DNA from: Enterococcus sulfureus ATCC 49903
Lineage (GTDB): Bacteria > Bacillota > Bacilli > Lactobacillales > Enterococcaceae
DNA length: 64,000 nt
NCBI RefSeq assembly: GCF_000407605.1
Contig: NZ_ASWO01000001.1
Coordinates: 248,001 to 312,000 of the forward strand
Reading direction: 5' to 3'
Numbering within the stretch: the stretch's first letter is position 1; each line of letters begins with the position of its first letter. The notes below the pieces were generated by a model. That model was given only the letters and a program-made list of their open reading frames with translations. It had not been told where the DNA came from and did not search any database. Below are positions 17,773 to 28,000 of this stretch, in pieces. The translations under genes were made by a program, and so were the position numbers.

Positions 17773-18960
17773 TTAATTCGCTAATAATCCTAAATCTTGT
17801 TTCCATTGTAGTACACGTTTAACGGAAGCATCTAATTGGCTTTCAGGATAATCGCCATTTTCAACTGCTGCGATGACGACTGGGATCTGTACGTCATAAC
17901 TTGACGACATCACCAAATCATTTCCTGCTTGCAGCGCTTTTAATCCTGCTTCATCTTGCGAGATAAAGTCGGCAAGTCCGGCCATGTCCATATCATCTGT
18001 CATGATCACTCCGTTAAAATGCAACTCCTCACGTAAGATTTTATGCACTACAGGTGAGATCGATGCCGGTTCTGTAGGATCGATACTTGATACGATATTA
18101 TGACTAACCAAAATACTATCTGCCCCGGCTTCGATCCCCTTGGCAAATGGGACAAAATCGACTTGGCGCAACTCTTCTAGTGAACGCGTATCCGTGACGA
18201 TCTCTACGTGTGAATCACGATTGTCGCCATAGCCAGGAAAATGTTTCAAAGTCGAACCAACTTTTTCTTCTTTCAAGGCTTTCGTTACTGCGGCAACATA
18301 ATCCGCTGTTAATTGCGCATCTTGGCCAAGCGTGCGATCATAGATAAAGGCTTGAGGATCTGTGGCGACATCTGCGACGGGAAATAATCCTGCATTGATG
18401 CCATAACTTCTAAGCGTATCTGCTTTTTGCTTCGTATCTGAAACGATCGCTGGAATCCCACCTTGAGCATAAAGCGTTTGTGGTGAAGCAAATGGTTCGG
18501 TTACGAGTTGCGGATTGGTACTTAAACGACTAACCAATCCACCTTCTTCGTCTGAACCGATCAGCATCGGAATCTTACTGGCTTGCTGGTAACTTAAAAT
18601 CTTATCTTTTAATTGACGTTCCGTTAAGCCTTGAACATCGCGGCCAAATAAAACATAACCACCTAGATCATATTCTTTGATATCTTCGATTTGTTGGACA
18701 TCCGGTACTCGTGCAAAAAATAACTGTCCGACTTTTTCTTCAACCGTCATCGCCTGTATTCGGTCATCGATCGTTTTGGGTTTTGATTCACTGCTAGTCG
18801 TCGTCGTTTCGCTACTGCTCGTACTTACGACTTGACTTGATTCTGTAGTGGGTGTCGTTGTTTGATCTTCATGCATAAAGTACCACATTCCTCCAATCAA
18901 AAGGACAAACACCAGAACGAAACTCATAAATATAAGTGCTTTGATTCCATTTCCTTTCAT
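17773..18960 (-). CDS. Membrane-anchored glycoside hydrolase family 3, NagZ-like beta-N-acetylhexosaminidase
   Basis: 395 residues from the ATG at 18960, which has GGAGAG eight bases upstream; the frame stays open to 19065 but has no such site. One membrane helix (ALIFMSFVLVFVLLIGGMW) and a Ser/Thr linker precede a GH3 barrel. KHFPGYGDNRDSHVE is the NagZ-type Lys-His...Asp-x-His signature and MTDDMDMAGL carries the nucleophile Asp. In Gram-positive bacteria such enzymes release GlcNAc from muropeptides outside the cell. It sits alone between two terminators/promoters. Activity on other beta-hexosaminides is possible. Confidence 0.88.
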   Translation of the reverse strand: MKGNGIKALIFMSFVLVFVLLIGGMWYFMHEDQTTTPTTESSQVVSTSSSETTTTSSESKPKTIDDRIQAMTVEEKVGQLFFARVPDVQQIEDIKEYDLGGYVLFGRDVQGLTERQLKDKILSYQQASKIPMLIGSDEEGGLVSRLSTNPQLVTEPFASPQTLYAQGGIPAIVSDTKQKADTLRSYGINAGLFPVADVATDPQAFIYDRTLGQDAQLTADYVAAVTKALKEEKVGSTLKHFPGYGDNRDSHVEIVTDTRSLEELRQVDFVPFAKGIEAGADSILVSHNIVSSIDPTEPASISPVVHKILREELHFNGVIMTDDMDMAGLADFISQDEAGLKALQAGNDLVMSSSYDVQIPVVIAAVENGDYPESQLDASVKRVLQWKQDLGLLAN

Positions 18961-19102
18961 GTTGCTCTCCTTTATTCTTGTTTTCCCTACACTGCTTTCG
19001 GGTTTATTATACATGACAAATGCACACAACGCTACAACACAAAGAAACGAAATGGCCGATTCCATCTCGTTTCTTTGTATTCTTTTAGCTTATACTTGAT
19101 AT

Positions 19103-20314
19103 TTATTCAAAGAAGCGGCGCATAATTTGTTCATATGCATCGATAAATTGTAAATACGTATCGACATAAACAAACTCATCGACTTGGTGCGCACTGGCAT
19201 TTCCTGGTCCGCAAACTACGACATGGATATCTGGGTTGTATTCGACAAAACGTGAAGCATCCGTTCCACCTGCTACTCCAATGATCGGTACCGATTCTCC
19301 GACTGCATCTTCAACGATCATTTTCGTCAATCCTACGATTTTCGCTTTTGGATCACTTTTCACTGGAAATGAACTTTGTAAAATGTGTAGCGATAATTCA
19401 GCAGCTGTCTGTTGATTACAGGTTTCAATCAATTCCGTCAACTCTTTGATCAACGTCGTATTGTGCACTTCTGGGATCGTTCTGATTTTGGTCGTCATAC
19501 TAGCAAATTCAGGTACAGAGTTGGCTTGTTCACCACCACTGATCAAGGTTACAACAGGCGTCATCGGTCCTAAGATCGTATCTTTTGTTGTGATCGTATC
19601 AAAGTATTCTTGTTGTTTTTGATAATAGTACATTAATGAGTCGATGGCATTTTTTCCAAGTTCTGGCATCGAACTATGTGCGGCACGTCCTTTTGCATGT
19701 ACTTCGTAGGTCAAGGAGCCTTTGTGGGCAATAAAGATAAACCGTTGTTCAACATTGCCTTCTTTTTTCACTAAGCCTTCTGGAAGTGGCATTTTTAAGA
19801 CGACTTCACGACTTTCACCACTTGGTTCACAAACGACCAATGAATCGATATCTTTAGCATAGCCTAATTCTGCAAGCTGTTGCGCACCTAATAAGCCTAG
19901 CTCTTCTCCGATCGTGGCCATTAAACGGATCTTTCCTGGAATTTTGACATTGCTTGTTTTTAAATTGATCATCGCCAAGACGGCCGCCATAAGTCCAGAT
20001 TTCATATCGGTCACACCACGACCAAACATGCGGCCATTTTCAATCGTTGCCGAAAAAGGAGGATAGGTCCAAGCAGATTCATCACCAGTCGCCACCACAT
20101 CCATATGGCCATCAAAGGCTAAAACAGGACCGTTCCCTTCACCGATTTCCGCAATCAAATTGATTCGTTCAGGAGCATATTCGATTCGTGTCGTGTCGAT
20201 CCCATACTCAGAAAATAACGCCTCTAAATAATCAGCAACACGTTTTTCTTCCCCATTTACGGTCTCTAGTCTTACGATGTCTTGTAGTCGTTGAATCGCT
20301 TGTTCTTCTCTCAT
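19103..20314 (-). CDS. M20 family metallopeptidase/deacylase (ArgE/DapE type)
   Basis: 403 residues from the ATG at 20314 (AAAGGA ten bases upstream; the open frame begins at a TTG at 20335). Cytosolic di-zinc enzyme: LAFDGHMDVVATGDE gives His and the catalytic Asp, GRGVTDMKSGL the bridging Asp, TIGEELGLLGAQQL the catalytic Glu pair, CEPSG the next ligand region and GPGNASAHQVDEFV the last His. A dimerisation lid domain with KGSLTYEVHAKGRAAHSS lies near residues 200-215. The family covers succinyl-DAP desuccinylase, acetylornithine deacetylase and related hydrolases; there are no lysine or arginine genes nearby, so the substrate is open. Confidence 0.88.
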   Translation of the reverse strand: MREEQAIQRLQDIVRLETVNGEEKRVADYLEALFSEYGIDTTRIEYAPERINLIAEIGEGNGPVLAFDGHMDVVATGDESAWTYPPFSATIENGRMFGRGVTDMKSGLMAAVLAMINLKTSNVKIPGKIRLMATIGEELGLLGAQQLAELGYAKDIDSLVVCEPSGESREVVLKMPLPEGLVKKEGNVEQRFIFIAHKGSLTYEVHAKGRAAHSSMPELGKNAIDSLMYYYQKQQEYFDTITTKDTILGPMTPVVTLISGGEQANSVPEFASMTTKIRTIPEVHNTTLIKELTELIETCNQQTAAELSLHILQSSFPVKSDPKAKIVGLTKMIVEDAVGESVPIIGVAGGTDASRFVEYNPDIHVVVCGPGNASAHQVDEFVYVDTYLQFIDAYEQIMRRFFE

Positions 20315-20411
20315 TTTCTCAACATCCTTTCTCAAAAAAAGCTTTCGATTCCATTATAGCTTACTTTGTGTTTTTTTGCTCAAACATAACAAACGTCTTG
20401 CAAAATTGTTC

Positions 20412-20441
20412 GAAAAAAAGAACAGCACAGCAGCTGTTCTT
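20412..20441 (-). terminator. Intrinsic terminator of the YitT-type gene
   Basis: AAGAACAGC and GCTGTTCTT flank a six-base loop, with a T-run on the minus strand; the hairpin overlaps the stop codon at 20440-20442. Confidence 0.85.
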
Positions 20442-21309
20442 AATAATCGATTTGTTCCATGATCCGTTTGATGCTAAACCCTTTACCATGGACTTCACTT
20501 GCATTCATCGACACAATAAAGGCTTCATTATCGATAGCCAGTAGATGCTCACGGATCATCGAGTAATCCCGTTCTTTGATCGTAGTCATCAATAAGGTTT
20601 TAGGTGTTTTATCAAATCCACCTTCGATCGGGATTCGTGTGACCCCTTTATCTAGCTGTTCGAGTAACGCTTGTTGCAATAATGGTGCTTTTTCACTGAT
20701 AATCAGCATGTTTTTGTATCGTCCAAGACCCGTTTGGACAGCATCGACGACACGTCCGATTGAAAACAAGCAGATCAATGAATACAATACGATTTCAGTA
20801 TCAAATACGATAAATGCCGTTAAGATCACCAATCCATCTACGATCGACATCGCTGCACCGATGGGGATCTTCGCATATTTATGGACGATCTGTGAAATGA
20901 TCGCCGTTCCACCTGTTGATGCTTCTGCTCGAAAAACAAAACCTAACCCAACACCTGTGACAACCCCACCATAGATCGTGGCTAAAAATAAATTATCCGT
21001 TAATGGGGCAATCCCTGAAGTCAGCCAAACAAAAAACGGATAGCTCATGCTACCATAAATCGTTTTTAATCCCGTTTGTTTTCCTAAAAAAATAAAGCAT
21101 AGGACCAGTAGCGGGATATTAATCATATACAGTACAAAAGCAATATTCCAATTAAATAGCGCATGCAAGACGACAGCTAATCCATTCGCTCCACCTGCTA
21201 CCAGTAGGTTTGGTAGTAAGATCCCATTGATTGAGATCGCTAAAATAAATGCACCGATCGTCACTAAAAAGATCTCGCGAAACCGCGTATTTTCCATTAA
21301 TTTTTTCAT
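20440..21309 (-). CDS. YitT/DUF161 family membrane protein with DUF2179 domain
   Basis: 289 residues. Five or six membrane segments fill residues about 12-195; the conserved GGVVTGVGLGFVFRAEASTGGTAII is the mark of this family. The C-terminal DUF2179 domain (about 215-289) with GVTRIPIEGGF and KTLLMTTI is cytosolic. Biochemical function of YitT proteins is not established; transport or stress roles have been suggested. AAGGAGG stands six bases before the ATG. The unusual feature is its transcribed leader, which contains an intrinsic-terminator-like hairpin and competing pairings (listed separately). Confidence 0.9.
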   Translation of the reverse strand: MKKLMENTRFREIFLVTIGAFILAISINGILLPNLLVAGGANGLAVVLHALFNWNIAFVLYMINIPLLVLCFIFLGKQTGLKTIYGSMSYPFFVWLTSGIAPLTDNLFLATIYGGVVTGVGLGFVFRAEASTGGTAIISQIVHKYAKIPIGAAMSIVDGLVILTAFIVFDTEIVLYSLICLFSIGRVVDAVQTGLGRYKNMLIISEKAPLLQQALLEQLDKGVTRIPIEGGFDKTPKTLLMTTIKERDYSMIREHLLAIDNEAFIVSMNASEVHGKGFSIKRIMEQIDY

Positions 21310-21313
21310 CTAA

Positions 21314-21412
21314 TTCCTCCTTGATTTCTGTCTTTAGGCAAAGAAAAAAAGAAATCCGCTTCTAAGACAGAAGGATTTCTTTTATTTATAGTGCTTAAGT
21401 TGTGTTGCCTAA
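21314..21412 (-). promoter_or_regulatory. Structured leader of the YitT-type gene: terminator hairpin with competing pairings
   Basis: The minus-strand leader holds GGATTTCTTT/AAAGAAATCC (21348-21357 with 21373-21382) followed by T7, a terminator-like hairpin placed before the gene rather than after one. Its loop side TTCTGTCTT (21364-21372) is fully complementary to AAGACAGAA (21326-21334) next to the ribosome site, and TTAGGCAA (21405-21412) to TTGCCTAA (21334-21341). This is the arrangement of an attenuator or riboswitch. It matches no class I can name. Confidence 0.5.
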
Positions 21413-21420
21413 TGATTTCA

Positions 21421-21455
21421 TTCATATCTTAACTGCTTTTTATGCCTTTGTAAAC
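21421..21455 (-). promoter_or_regulatory. Candidate promoter of the YitT-type gene
   Basis: On the minus strand TTTACA and TAAGAT are 17 bases apart. Transcription from here would read through the structured leader at 21314-21412 before the ATG at 21309. Confidence 0.5.
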
Positions 21456-21519
21456 AGCTATTATGCGACTCTTTTAAAATTCTCACGAAACATGCTACAC
21501 TGGTTACTGGAGGTGTTTT

Positions 21520-21945
21520 ATGGTCACCAAAATGAACCCAGATCAGTTAGAACGTGTTTTGACTATTTGGCTAGCAACCAATCAAACGGCACATGACTTC
21601 ATCGATCCAACTTATTGGAAACAGCAACTTCCTACTGTTCGTGAAGCGATGAAGACCGCGGAAATCTATGTTTACCAACAACAAGGAGAAATCGTAGGCT
21701 TTATTGGACTAGTCGATGGGGATATTGCTGGTCTCTTCGTCTCTTCAAGTGTTCAAAGACAAGGGATCGGTCACACCTTACTAGCAAAAGCTAAAACGAT
21801 CGCGCCATCCTTAACACTAGCGGTCTATGCTAAAAATCAGCAAGCCTTTCGCTTTTATAGTAAAGAAGGCTTTATCGTCATTGGAAAAAGTCAAGATGCC
21901 GCGACTGGCGAATATGAATACCAAATGGAGTGGACGAGTCACTAG
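21520..21945 (+). CDS. GNAT family N-acetyltransferase
   Basis: A 141-residue acetyl-CoA-dependent acetyltransferase. The core beta-strand and P-loop read GLFVSSSVQRQGIGHTLLAKAK (Q/R-x-x-G-x-G), and LAVYAKNQQAFRFYSKEGF is the C-terminal motif B region found in YjaB/PhnO-like members. GGAGG lies six bases before the ATG; an upstream in-frame extension to 21402 has no ribosome site. It is a single gene transcribed away from the YitT-type gene. Substrate cannot be inferred. Confidence 0.88.
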   Translation: MVTKMNPDQLERVLTIWLATNQTAHDFIDPTYWKQQLPTVREAMKTAEIYVYQQQGEIVGFIGLVDGDIAGLFVSSSVQRQGIGHTLLAKAKTIAPSLTLAVYAKNQQAFRFYSKEGFIVIGKSQDAATGEYEYQMEWTSH

Positions 21946-21956
21946 TCCACTCCATT
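21924..21956. terminator. Bidirectional terminator for convergent genes
   Basis: A 12-bp perfect stem, AATGGAGTGGAC with GTCCACTCCATT, overlaps the 3' end of the GNAT gene and the stop of the convergent cyclase-family gene. Confidence 0.8.
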
Positions 21957-22633
21957 TATTCTGAAAGCTCGGCTAAAATCGTACATGGTCCACTGTCGAT
22001 TCCCTTAATGAGTAAAGGCAACGCATAGACACGTTCGATATTTGTCAACTCTTCGTCTAACTTCATATCTTCGATCAATAAAATCGCACGCTCGTCTTCT
22101 CGTCCTAAACCTAAAACCGTTTGATGAAAAGCTACTCCATGCGGTTCCATCGTTTGTCCCCCACCTGCAGAAGGCAGATCCATCCCGATCGCACGTAAGT
22201 TTTCAAACGTCATAAAATACTCACCCGCATCTTGGGTAAATCCTGGGTTATGTTGACCATAGCGATGGGCATCGCTACGATAACGATAAAACCCTGTTCT
22301 TACAATCAAAAGATCCGCCTCTTTGATGATTTCTTCAAATGGCTCTAGATCTTGTTTAGTGATCAATTCATCGTCCTGTTTTTCTAAATCGATCACACGA
22401 ACCGTTTCGTAAACAAACGTTTCGATTGGATATTCCCATAATTGCTTGCCATCTGGATTAAAATGATTCGCTCCATCCATATGCGTGCCACTATGATTGA
22501 CCGACATATGGAACGATTGATTGAATTTGTCTCCTTTATCCGTTGAAGAATGCGGCCAAATCATGACCGGCGGATTGTCGGTAAATCGTGGCGTGTCGAC
22601 ACCAAGCGGATAAGATAATGCGATACGTTTCAT
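21956..22633 (-). CDS. Cyclase-family (KynB-like) metal-dependent hydrolase
   Basis: 225 residues from the ATG at 22633, preceded by AAAGGGG; the open frame to 22687 adds an unsupported extension. HSGTHMDGANHF is the zinc motif HxGTHxDxxxHF shared by kynurenine formamidase, polyketide-type cyclases and isatin hydrolases. A second conserved area, LLIVRTGFYRY, and PHGVAFHQTVL with another His/Glu region complete the site. Tryptophan-degradation neighbours are missing, so kynurenine formamidase is not specially supported. It probably has its own promoter because a terminator separates it from the upstream-lying transporter gene's end. Confidence 0.82.
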   Translation of the reverse strand: MKRIALSYPLGVDTPRFTDNPPVMIWPHSSTDKGDKFNQSFHMSVNHSGTHMDGANHFNPDGKQLWEYPIETFVYETVRVIDLEKQDDELITKQDLEPFEEIIKEADLLIVRTGFYRYRSDAHRYGQHNPGFTQDAGEYFMTFENLRAIGMDLPSAGGGQTMEPHGVAFHQTVLGLGREDERAILLIEDMKLDEELTNIERVYALPLLIKGIDSGPCTILAELSE

Positions 22634-22711
22634 AGTGCATTCCCCTTTCTTTTTTTCAAAATAACATGAGGATTTAACATTCGTCAAACCATATCCTTGT
22701 TATTTTTAAAC

Positions 22712-22742
22712 AATAAAAAAACAAGCAGCAATCTGCTTGTTT
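22712..22742 (-). terminator. Intrinsic terminator of the frameshifted transporter gene
   Basis: AAACAAGCAG and CTGCTTGTTT pair around CAAT with a long T-run on the minus strand, directly after the stop at 22753. Confidence 0.88.
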
Positions 22743-22752
22743 TATAAGCCTT

Positions 22753-23929
22753 TTATAGTAGTTTAATAAAGATACTAGCAATCACGATCGACGTGATCGA
22801 AACAGTCGCAAAGCCAGCCACTAACATTTTCGGCATCAAATGTGCCGTAAGGTATTCGGTTTCTTCTTTAGTTTCAGCTACTTCTTTGATGACATCATTC
22901 GTTAAGATATAATCAGCTGGAAATCCAAATAACGCGGTCAAAGCGGTGGCAAGCGCCATCTCTTTACTATAGCCAAAGAATTTATGTATCAAGCGTGTCA
23001 TGATCCACATGCCCAAGATCGCTAAGATCATCAAGGTGAAGATCTGTGGAATAAAATGGAACAAAGTACTTGGTGTCGTCGTACTTAATTGTGAGAAAAT
23101 ATAAGCCGTCAAACCATAAATTAACCAATTGAAGACACCGGCTTTTTGCAACACATTGGTTTCGAGTAAGCCAAATTGACTAAATACGATCCCCAATAGT
23201 AAGCATAAAATGTTTGCGTTCACCGCATGTTGCAAGAGAATCGAGAGCCCATTGGCCAGTACGATCACAAGACCAACACGGGCTAAGGCAAACGCAGGCG
23301 TTCGATATTGTTTTGGCAACGTATCGATCCATTTGACTTTTTCTAGTGGCGTCGCGTCGATCTCAATTGTTTGTTGCTGTGCTTGTTTGGTTTTGAATTC
23401 TGCTTTTAAGCGTTTGCCTTCTTTTTTTTAATAACATCGCAGTGATCGGATATCCCAATAATCCATGAAACATCAGCATATAGATCGGTAGCGCTGCTAA
23501 GGTGTCTAGATTCATCGCTTTTAAATTATCCGACATCAATAATGCGGCAACTAATCCTCCAACTAACGGTGGGACTGAGGCAATCACCGTACGAAAATCA
23601 AAAATCATCGTCCCGATCGTTAAACACAAAGCAATCGTCCCACAGACACCTAATAGTGCGATCACGATTGCTTTCCATTGGTCGACTAATTGACGTAGAT
23701 CCATTTTTGTTCCTAAATGCACAAGTGTCAAAGGCACACAAATTTTAGCAAAGGTCATTCCAAATCCGACTTGCTCCACTATATCTTTTGGAAAAAACGT
23801 CCAAAACCCTAAAACAAATAAAACGGCTGTCATAAACAGTGAAGGCACGACAGCTTTGGTTTTTGTTGATGCCCATTCTCCAATAAATAGCATGCTCATA
23901 ATCAAGGTAAAACTAACAAATAATCCCAT
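22753..23929 (-). pseudogene. Frameshifted polytopic membrane transporter-like gene
   Basis: Two membrane-protein ORFs (23363-23929 and 22753-about 23425) are halves of one gene. Frame one reads MLLKK then RRQTLKSR and stops at 23363; losing one A from the eight-A run (T8 at 23422-23429 on the plus strand) gives LLKKEGKRLKAEFKTK and continues in frame into PKQYRTPAFALARVG and the second half. The restored product would be 391 residues with about ten membrane segments and a cytosolic loop in the middle, the layout of a secondary transporter. The family is not recognised. It is a null allele, a sequencing error in a homopolymer, or a gene using slippage. Confidence 0.8.
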
Positions 23930-23952
23930 AAAATTCTCCTCTCCAAAATTCG

Positions 23953-23981
23953 AGCATACTGGATTTTTTTCTATCCGTCAA
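23953..23981 (-). promoter_or_regulatory. Promoter of the frameshifted transporter gene
   Basis: TTGACG (23976-23981) and TATGCT (23953-23958) on the minus strand are 17 bases apart, and AGGAGA precedes the ATG at 23929. The intact signals suggest that the gene was recently or still is functional. Confidence 0.65.
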
Positions 23982-24009
23982 TACTTTGTGAAAAATCACA
24001 TTTGTTTTA

Positions 24010-24046
24010 TAAAAAAAGCTGCACCATCCATTTTGGATGTTGCAGC
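24010..24046 (-). terminator. Terminator at the end of the beta-1,2-glucan operon
   Basis: GCTGCA-CATCCA pairs with TGGATG-TGCAGC (one internal mismatch, TTT loop), followed by a seven-T run on the minus strand. It closes the nine-gene operon behind the LacI gene. Confidence 0.9.
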
Positions 24047-24049
24047 TCG

Positions 24050-25018
24050 TTAATTTCCTGATCGTGACGTTCCTCGTTCGATATAGGTCGTATAGATCCA
24101 CTCAGATTCCGTTGCTTCTTCTTGTAGTAATTTTACGATTTTATTGGCAGCCAACATTCCCCAGCGATGCTGAGAATACGCGATCGTCGACAATGCAGGT
24201 TGCAAGTATTTGCCAATCTCGATATTATCAAATCCAATCAATCGAACCTCTACACCCAGTGTCAGACCGAGTGTCTGAACATAATTGACGATCCCGACAG
24301 CCATTTCATCATTGAATGCAAAAATATCGACAGGCAATGTGGGATTTGTATCGAAAATCTCTTTGGCCACAGCATAACCAGAAGCTTCTGTAAATTCTCC
24401 TGCGAAGCATTCATACTCGATACCATAAAGATCAAGTTCAGCAGTACTGGCTGCTAACCTTTTTTGGCTATCATAAGCTTTTTTAGGTCCTGTGATCAAA
24501 AACAATTTTTTCGTATCTAAATGCGAAAATTGCTCGATGGCAAGTGTAGCACCACCTTTATTGTCTAACAAAATACTTCTGATTTCTGGATGTTCGATCT
24601 CGCGGTCTAACACGACTAATTTGTGTCCACGTTCGGCATAGTTTAAAATCGTTTGTGTCTTAAAGGTCCAATCTAAAACGATCGCTCCATCGATCATACG
24701 CTCAGGTAAAAACAACTGCGATTTATTCCCGCTACAAACAATCATTTCATACCCTTGTGTCTCAAGACCTTTCTTGATACCATCGAGTAATTCACCATAA
24801 AAACTACCACCATAATCGGTTAAATAGACTCCGATAATATCCGTTTGTTGACGTTTTAACGTCCGAGCAGCCATATTCGGAATATAGTTCATCTCAGCCG
24901 CGATTTTCATTATTTTTTCTCGTGTTTGTTCTGTAATTTTAGGGTTGCCATTTAGCGCATAAGAGACGGTGGAGATCGACACTCCAGCTGCTTGCGCGAT
25001 ATCTTTGATTCCTACCAT
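24050..25018 (-). CDS. LacI family repressor of the beta-1,2-glucan operon
   Basis: 322 residues. The N-terminal helix-turn-helix IKDIAQAAGVSISTVSYALN and the hinge YIPNMAARTL are typical; residues about 60-322 form the periplasmic-binding-like effector domain. It is the last gene of the operon, 25 bases behind the GH94 gene, with AAAGGAG before its ATG. It most likely binds the two GAAACGTTTC sites around the operon promoter at 36342-36437 and is released by a glucan-derived sugar, so the system would be autoregulated. The effector is inferred (sophorose or a longer oligomer). Confidence 0.88.
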   Translation of the reverse strand: MVGIKDIAQAAGVSISTVSYALNGNPKITEQTREKIMKIAAEMNYIPNMAARTLKRQQTDIIGVYLTDYGGSFYGELLDGIKKGLETQGYEMIVCSGNKSQLFLPERMIDGAIVLDWTFKTQTILNYAERGHKLVVLDREIEHPEIRSILLDNKGGATLAIEQFSHLDTKKLFLITGPKKAYDSQKRLAASTAELDLYGIEYECFAGEFTEASGYAVAKEIFDTNPTLPVDIFAFNDEMAVGIVNYVQTLGLTLGVEVRLIGFDNIEIGKYLQPALSTIAYSQHRWGMLAANKIVKLLQEEATESEWIYTTYIERGTSRSGN

Positions 25019-25042
25019 GACTGCTCCTTTCTTGACGATACT

Positions 25043-28000
25043 TTAACTATAGATTTCGATCATACTTTGGTCATGAATCAGCTCGTTGATCGTATCATGT
25101 GCAATGACGATCCCACCTAAGCGGTATGGATTATTTTCACGTGTCGTCTTGACTTCTTGTTGATCGATCACAACTTTTTTCTCATGGCCACCGATATGGA
25201 AGACGATTGTTACATCTTTATCTTGTAAACGATACGTTAGCCGTAACCCATCTAATTCTGTAGGTAATACTGGATCAAATACATAATGATCAAAAAAGAC
25301 TCGAATGCCTAATACATTGGTGATCAATTGATTTAAGTAGATCCCTGGACCACTTGAATAAACACGCCATCCACCTTTGACCGCAACTTCACCGGTTTTT
25401 AATTTGGCAAAATGATCTTGCGCATCATATCTTGTGTTAAAGGCGCCATCTGAACTACTAAAATACGCATTCGATTGACGCAGTGCCGCATGGGATACTC
25501 GATCACGCAGCCCAATCGGATTGATCGTATTCAACCCTTTCCACGTTTCACCTGCTTCACCGATTTTTGCCATCGCTTCTGTAAATCGGATATGTGCGTG
25601 GACATATTGCAATCCGATCTCACGACCAAAATTGGCTGCTTGTTCCGCTCGTTTAAAGTGATGACTCACACCACCTTGATAATTTGCAGGACGGTTCATC
25701 AACCGTACACCATCTGGGAAATACAAATGCTCTTTGATCGTATCAAGATGTGTCGCTACTTGTTTGGGCGTCAAGATTTCTGCGATCATACTGCGTGTCA
25801 TTGGCAATAATCGGTAATGGATACCCGTTTTTTGATCAGTAGGATGAATCATGTATTCTACTTCATCTTTTGTTTCCATGTAAACAAATCCAGGGATCGT
25901 ATCGTCTTTTAGCATGTACGTATCAAAGTCAGCTAAGATCCGCGCGCTTAATGCAAGCAGCTCTTGTCCAACTTCAGGACGTGTTGCTTGTAACAAGGTA
26001 CCGAGCTTTTTGATCACTTGATACGTCAAGGCGACCGTCCAACTACTCGCCATATTCTTTTTCAAACGGCTATCATAAGGCTGCAACGTATCGTCCCAAT
26101 CTCCGTCACCATAGCACGATAGCGCGGTTCCCGGTAAAAAGTTTTGTTCGATATAATGGATCTCTTTTTGGAGATGTTCAAATAATGAAGCGGTTTGTTC
26201 CGTCTTCTTGAACGTTTCTCGATCAGTGTATGAAATCTGCTTATCTAATATACTAAAATCTCCCGACTTTTCCAAGTAGTCTGCGACAACTTTCATCGGC
26301 CAAACAATGACATCTCCATGACTCTCATCGGCTTTTTGCTCTTCATAGCGGTCGAACATAAACCATTGTGGCCAATTGCCATCGTCTTCAAATTGATTTT
26401 CAAATATATGGGTAATGATCGAAGCTACGACGTCTAAGCGATTGGTCGCTAAGAAAAATTCAGTCGGTCCTTGCGAAACATCTCTTGTTCCCCACGCTGC
26501 ACCACCGTATTGCTCAAGTCCATGCGGAGAAAGGTAATGAATCAACATATCGAGAGTGTACCAACGCGTCAACAGATTCATACTCGTCACGTCAATTGTA
26601 TCATGGAATAGCTCAAAGCGATTCAATAGTTCGCTGATCGTCGCCACCATCGCAGCTTCTTCTTCTTTAAAGGTCGTCATTTGCTTAGTAAAGGTGCCAT
26701 CTAAACTTCCTTCGATCATTAATTCAAGCTGCGCTTGCTCTTTAATGACAAAGACGAGTTGTTCCGTTTTTGCAAGTGGCTCCACCAATAGCGATTCATT
26801 GGTCAATTCAAATGAATGATTTATCGTCATCTGATAAGCCAATTTAGGATACTTCGCTGTGATTACAGATTGTTCACTTGGCCTGATTGTAAGCGACTGT
26901 CCTTCTTGTTCTAAACGAAACGTTGGTTCTTCTTCGGCTGCGTCCATCAAGATATGATTGGTGATAGCAAACGTATAGGTCTTTCCAGATTCACTTTCGA
27001 TTACTGTACGGATCTGATGATGATTTACTGCTGTAAATGTAGTGATTTTGATACAGTCATCCGCAAATGAATAGTACCAAGTTGCAGAATTCAAGCCCAT
27101 TTCAAATGCCGAAGGAAGTGTTAGCATCCGCCACTTTTCACCGTCTTTGAGATAGATCCGCTGTCCAGAATGTTTTAAGCGATTGAGTGAATTACGGCTG
27201 TTGCTCATCAATTTATTCATCGAAGTATTGCCTAATACGATTTGTGAATTGAACAAGCCATACATATAAGTTGTCGTACTCATAACTGGATGGTCTACGT
27301 CTAAATCGATTCCACTTAATAAGATATGCCCCGTTGCGCGTTCCATCGCAAGCTCTTTATTTTTTAATACCACATGGCGCTCTTGTGTCGTAAAGAACGC
27401 TGCGATCTGTCCGTCGTCTAAATATTCTTCTTTTGCTTTGACTGGAAAGCGCTGATCGACCTCTTCTTCAGTCCATCTACGTCCTACTAACGGTCGTCCA
27501 ATATGAGAATGCATCTTTTCATTGGTACTCGTCGCCTCACTAGACACAAGTCGTTCGTATAGTGGCGTTACTGTTTCTATTGTAAAGATCGGTTGAGTAA
27601 CTGCCGCTTTATGATCCGCCACAAACGCACCGTAAAAGATTGCAGTAACTGGTTTATCTAGTGTGTACTCGATGGTTTGTAGTGCAATATAAGCAAATTC
27701 ATATTGATAGATTTCGTTATCTAGATATTCTTTTTGTAAACTGACAGGCTCATCTGTTTCTTCATAGCGTGTGCCGAAAAATTGATAACCATCTGTTTCA
27801 AATCCTACAAGCGGTGTAAGTGCACCCAATTCCACAACTGGAAATTGACCATCTTGCGGTTGATTTTGTCTAGAAGTCACGGTAATCTGCTCATTTTGTT
27901 TCGTCACAACATGATCGACATATTGTGACATATACGCTTCATTTGATCGTACAGCACCTTTTGAAGCATTTCCGAGATCTTGACCCAAAATGATATCGAC

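Noticed and set aside
23913-24101. Small frames between the transporter promoter and the LacI gene
   Set aside because: They cross the terminator and the promoter and have no ribosome site.
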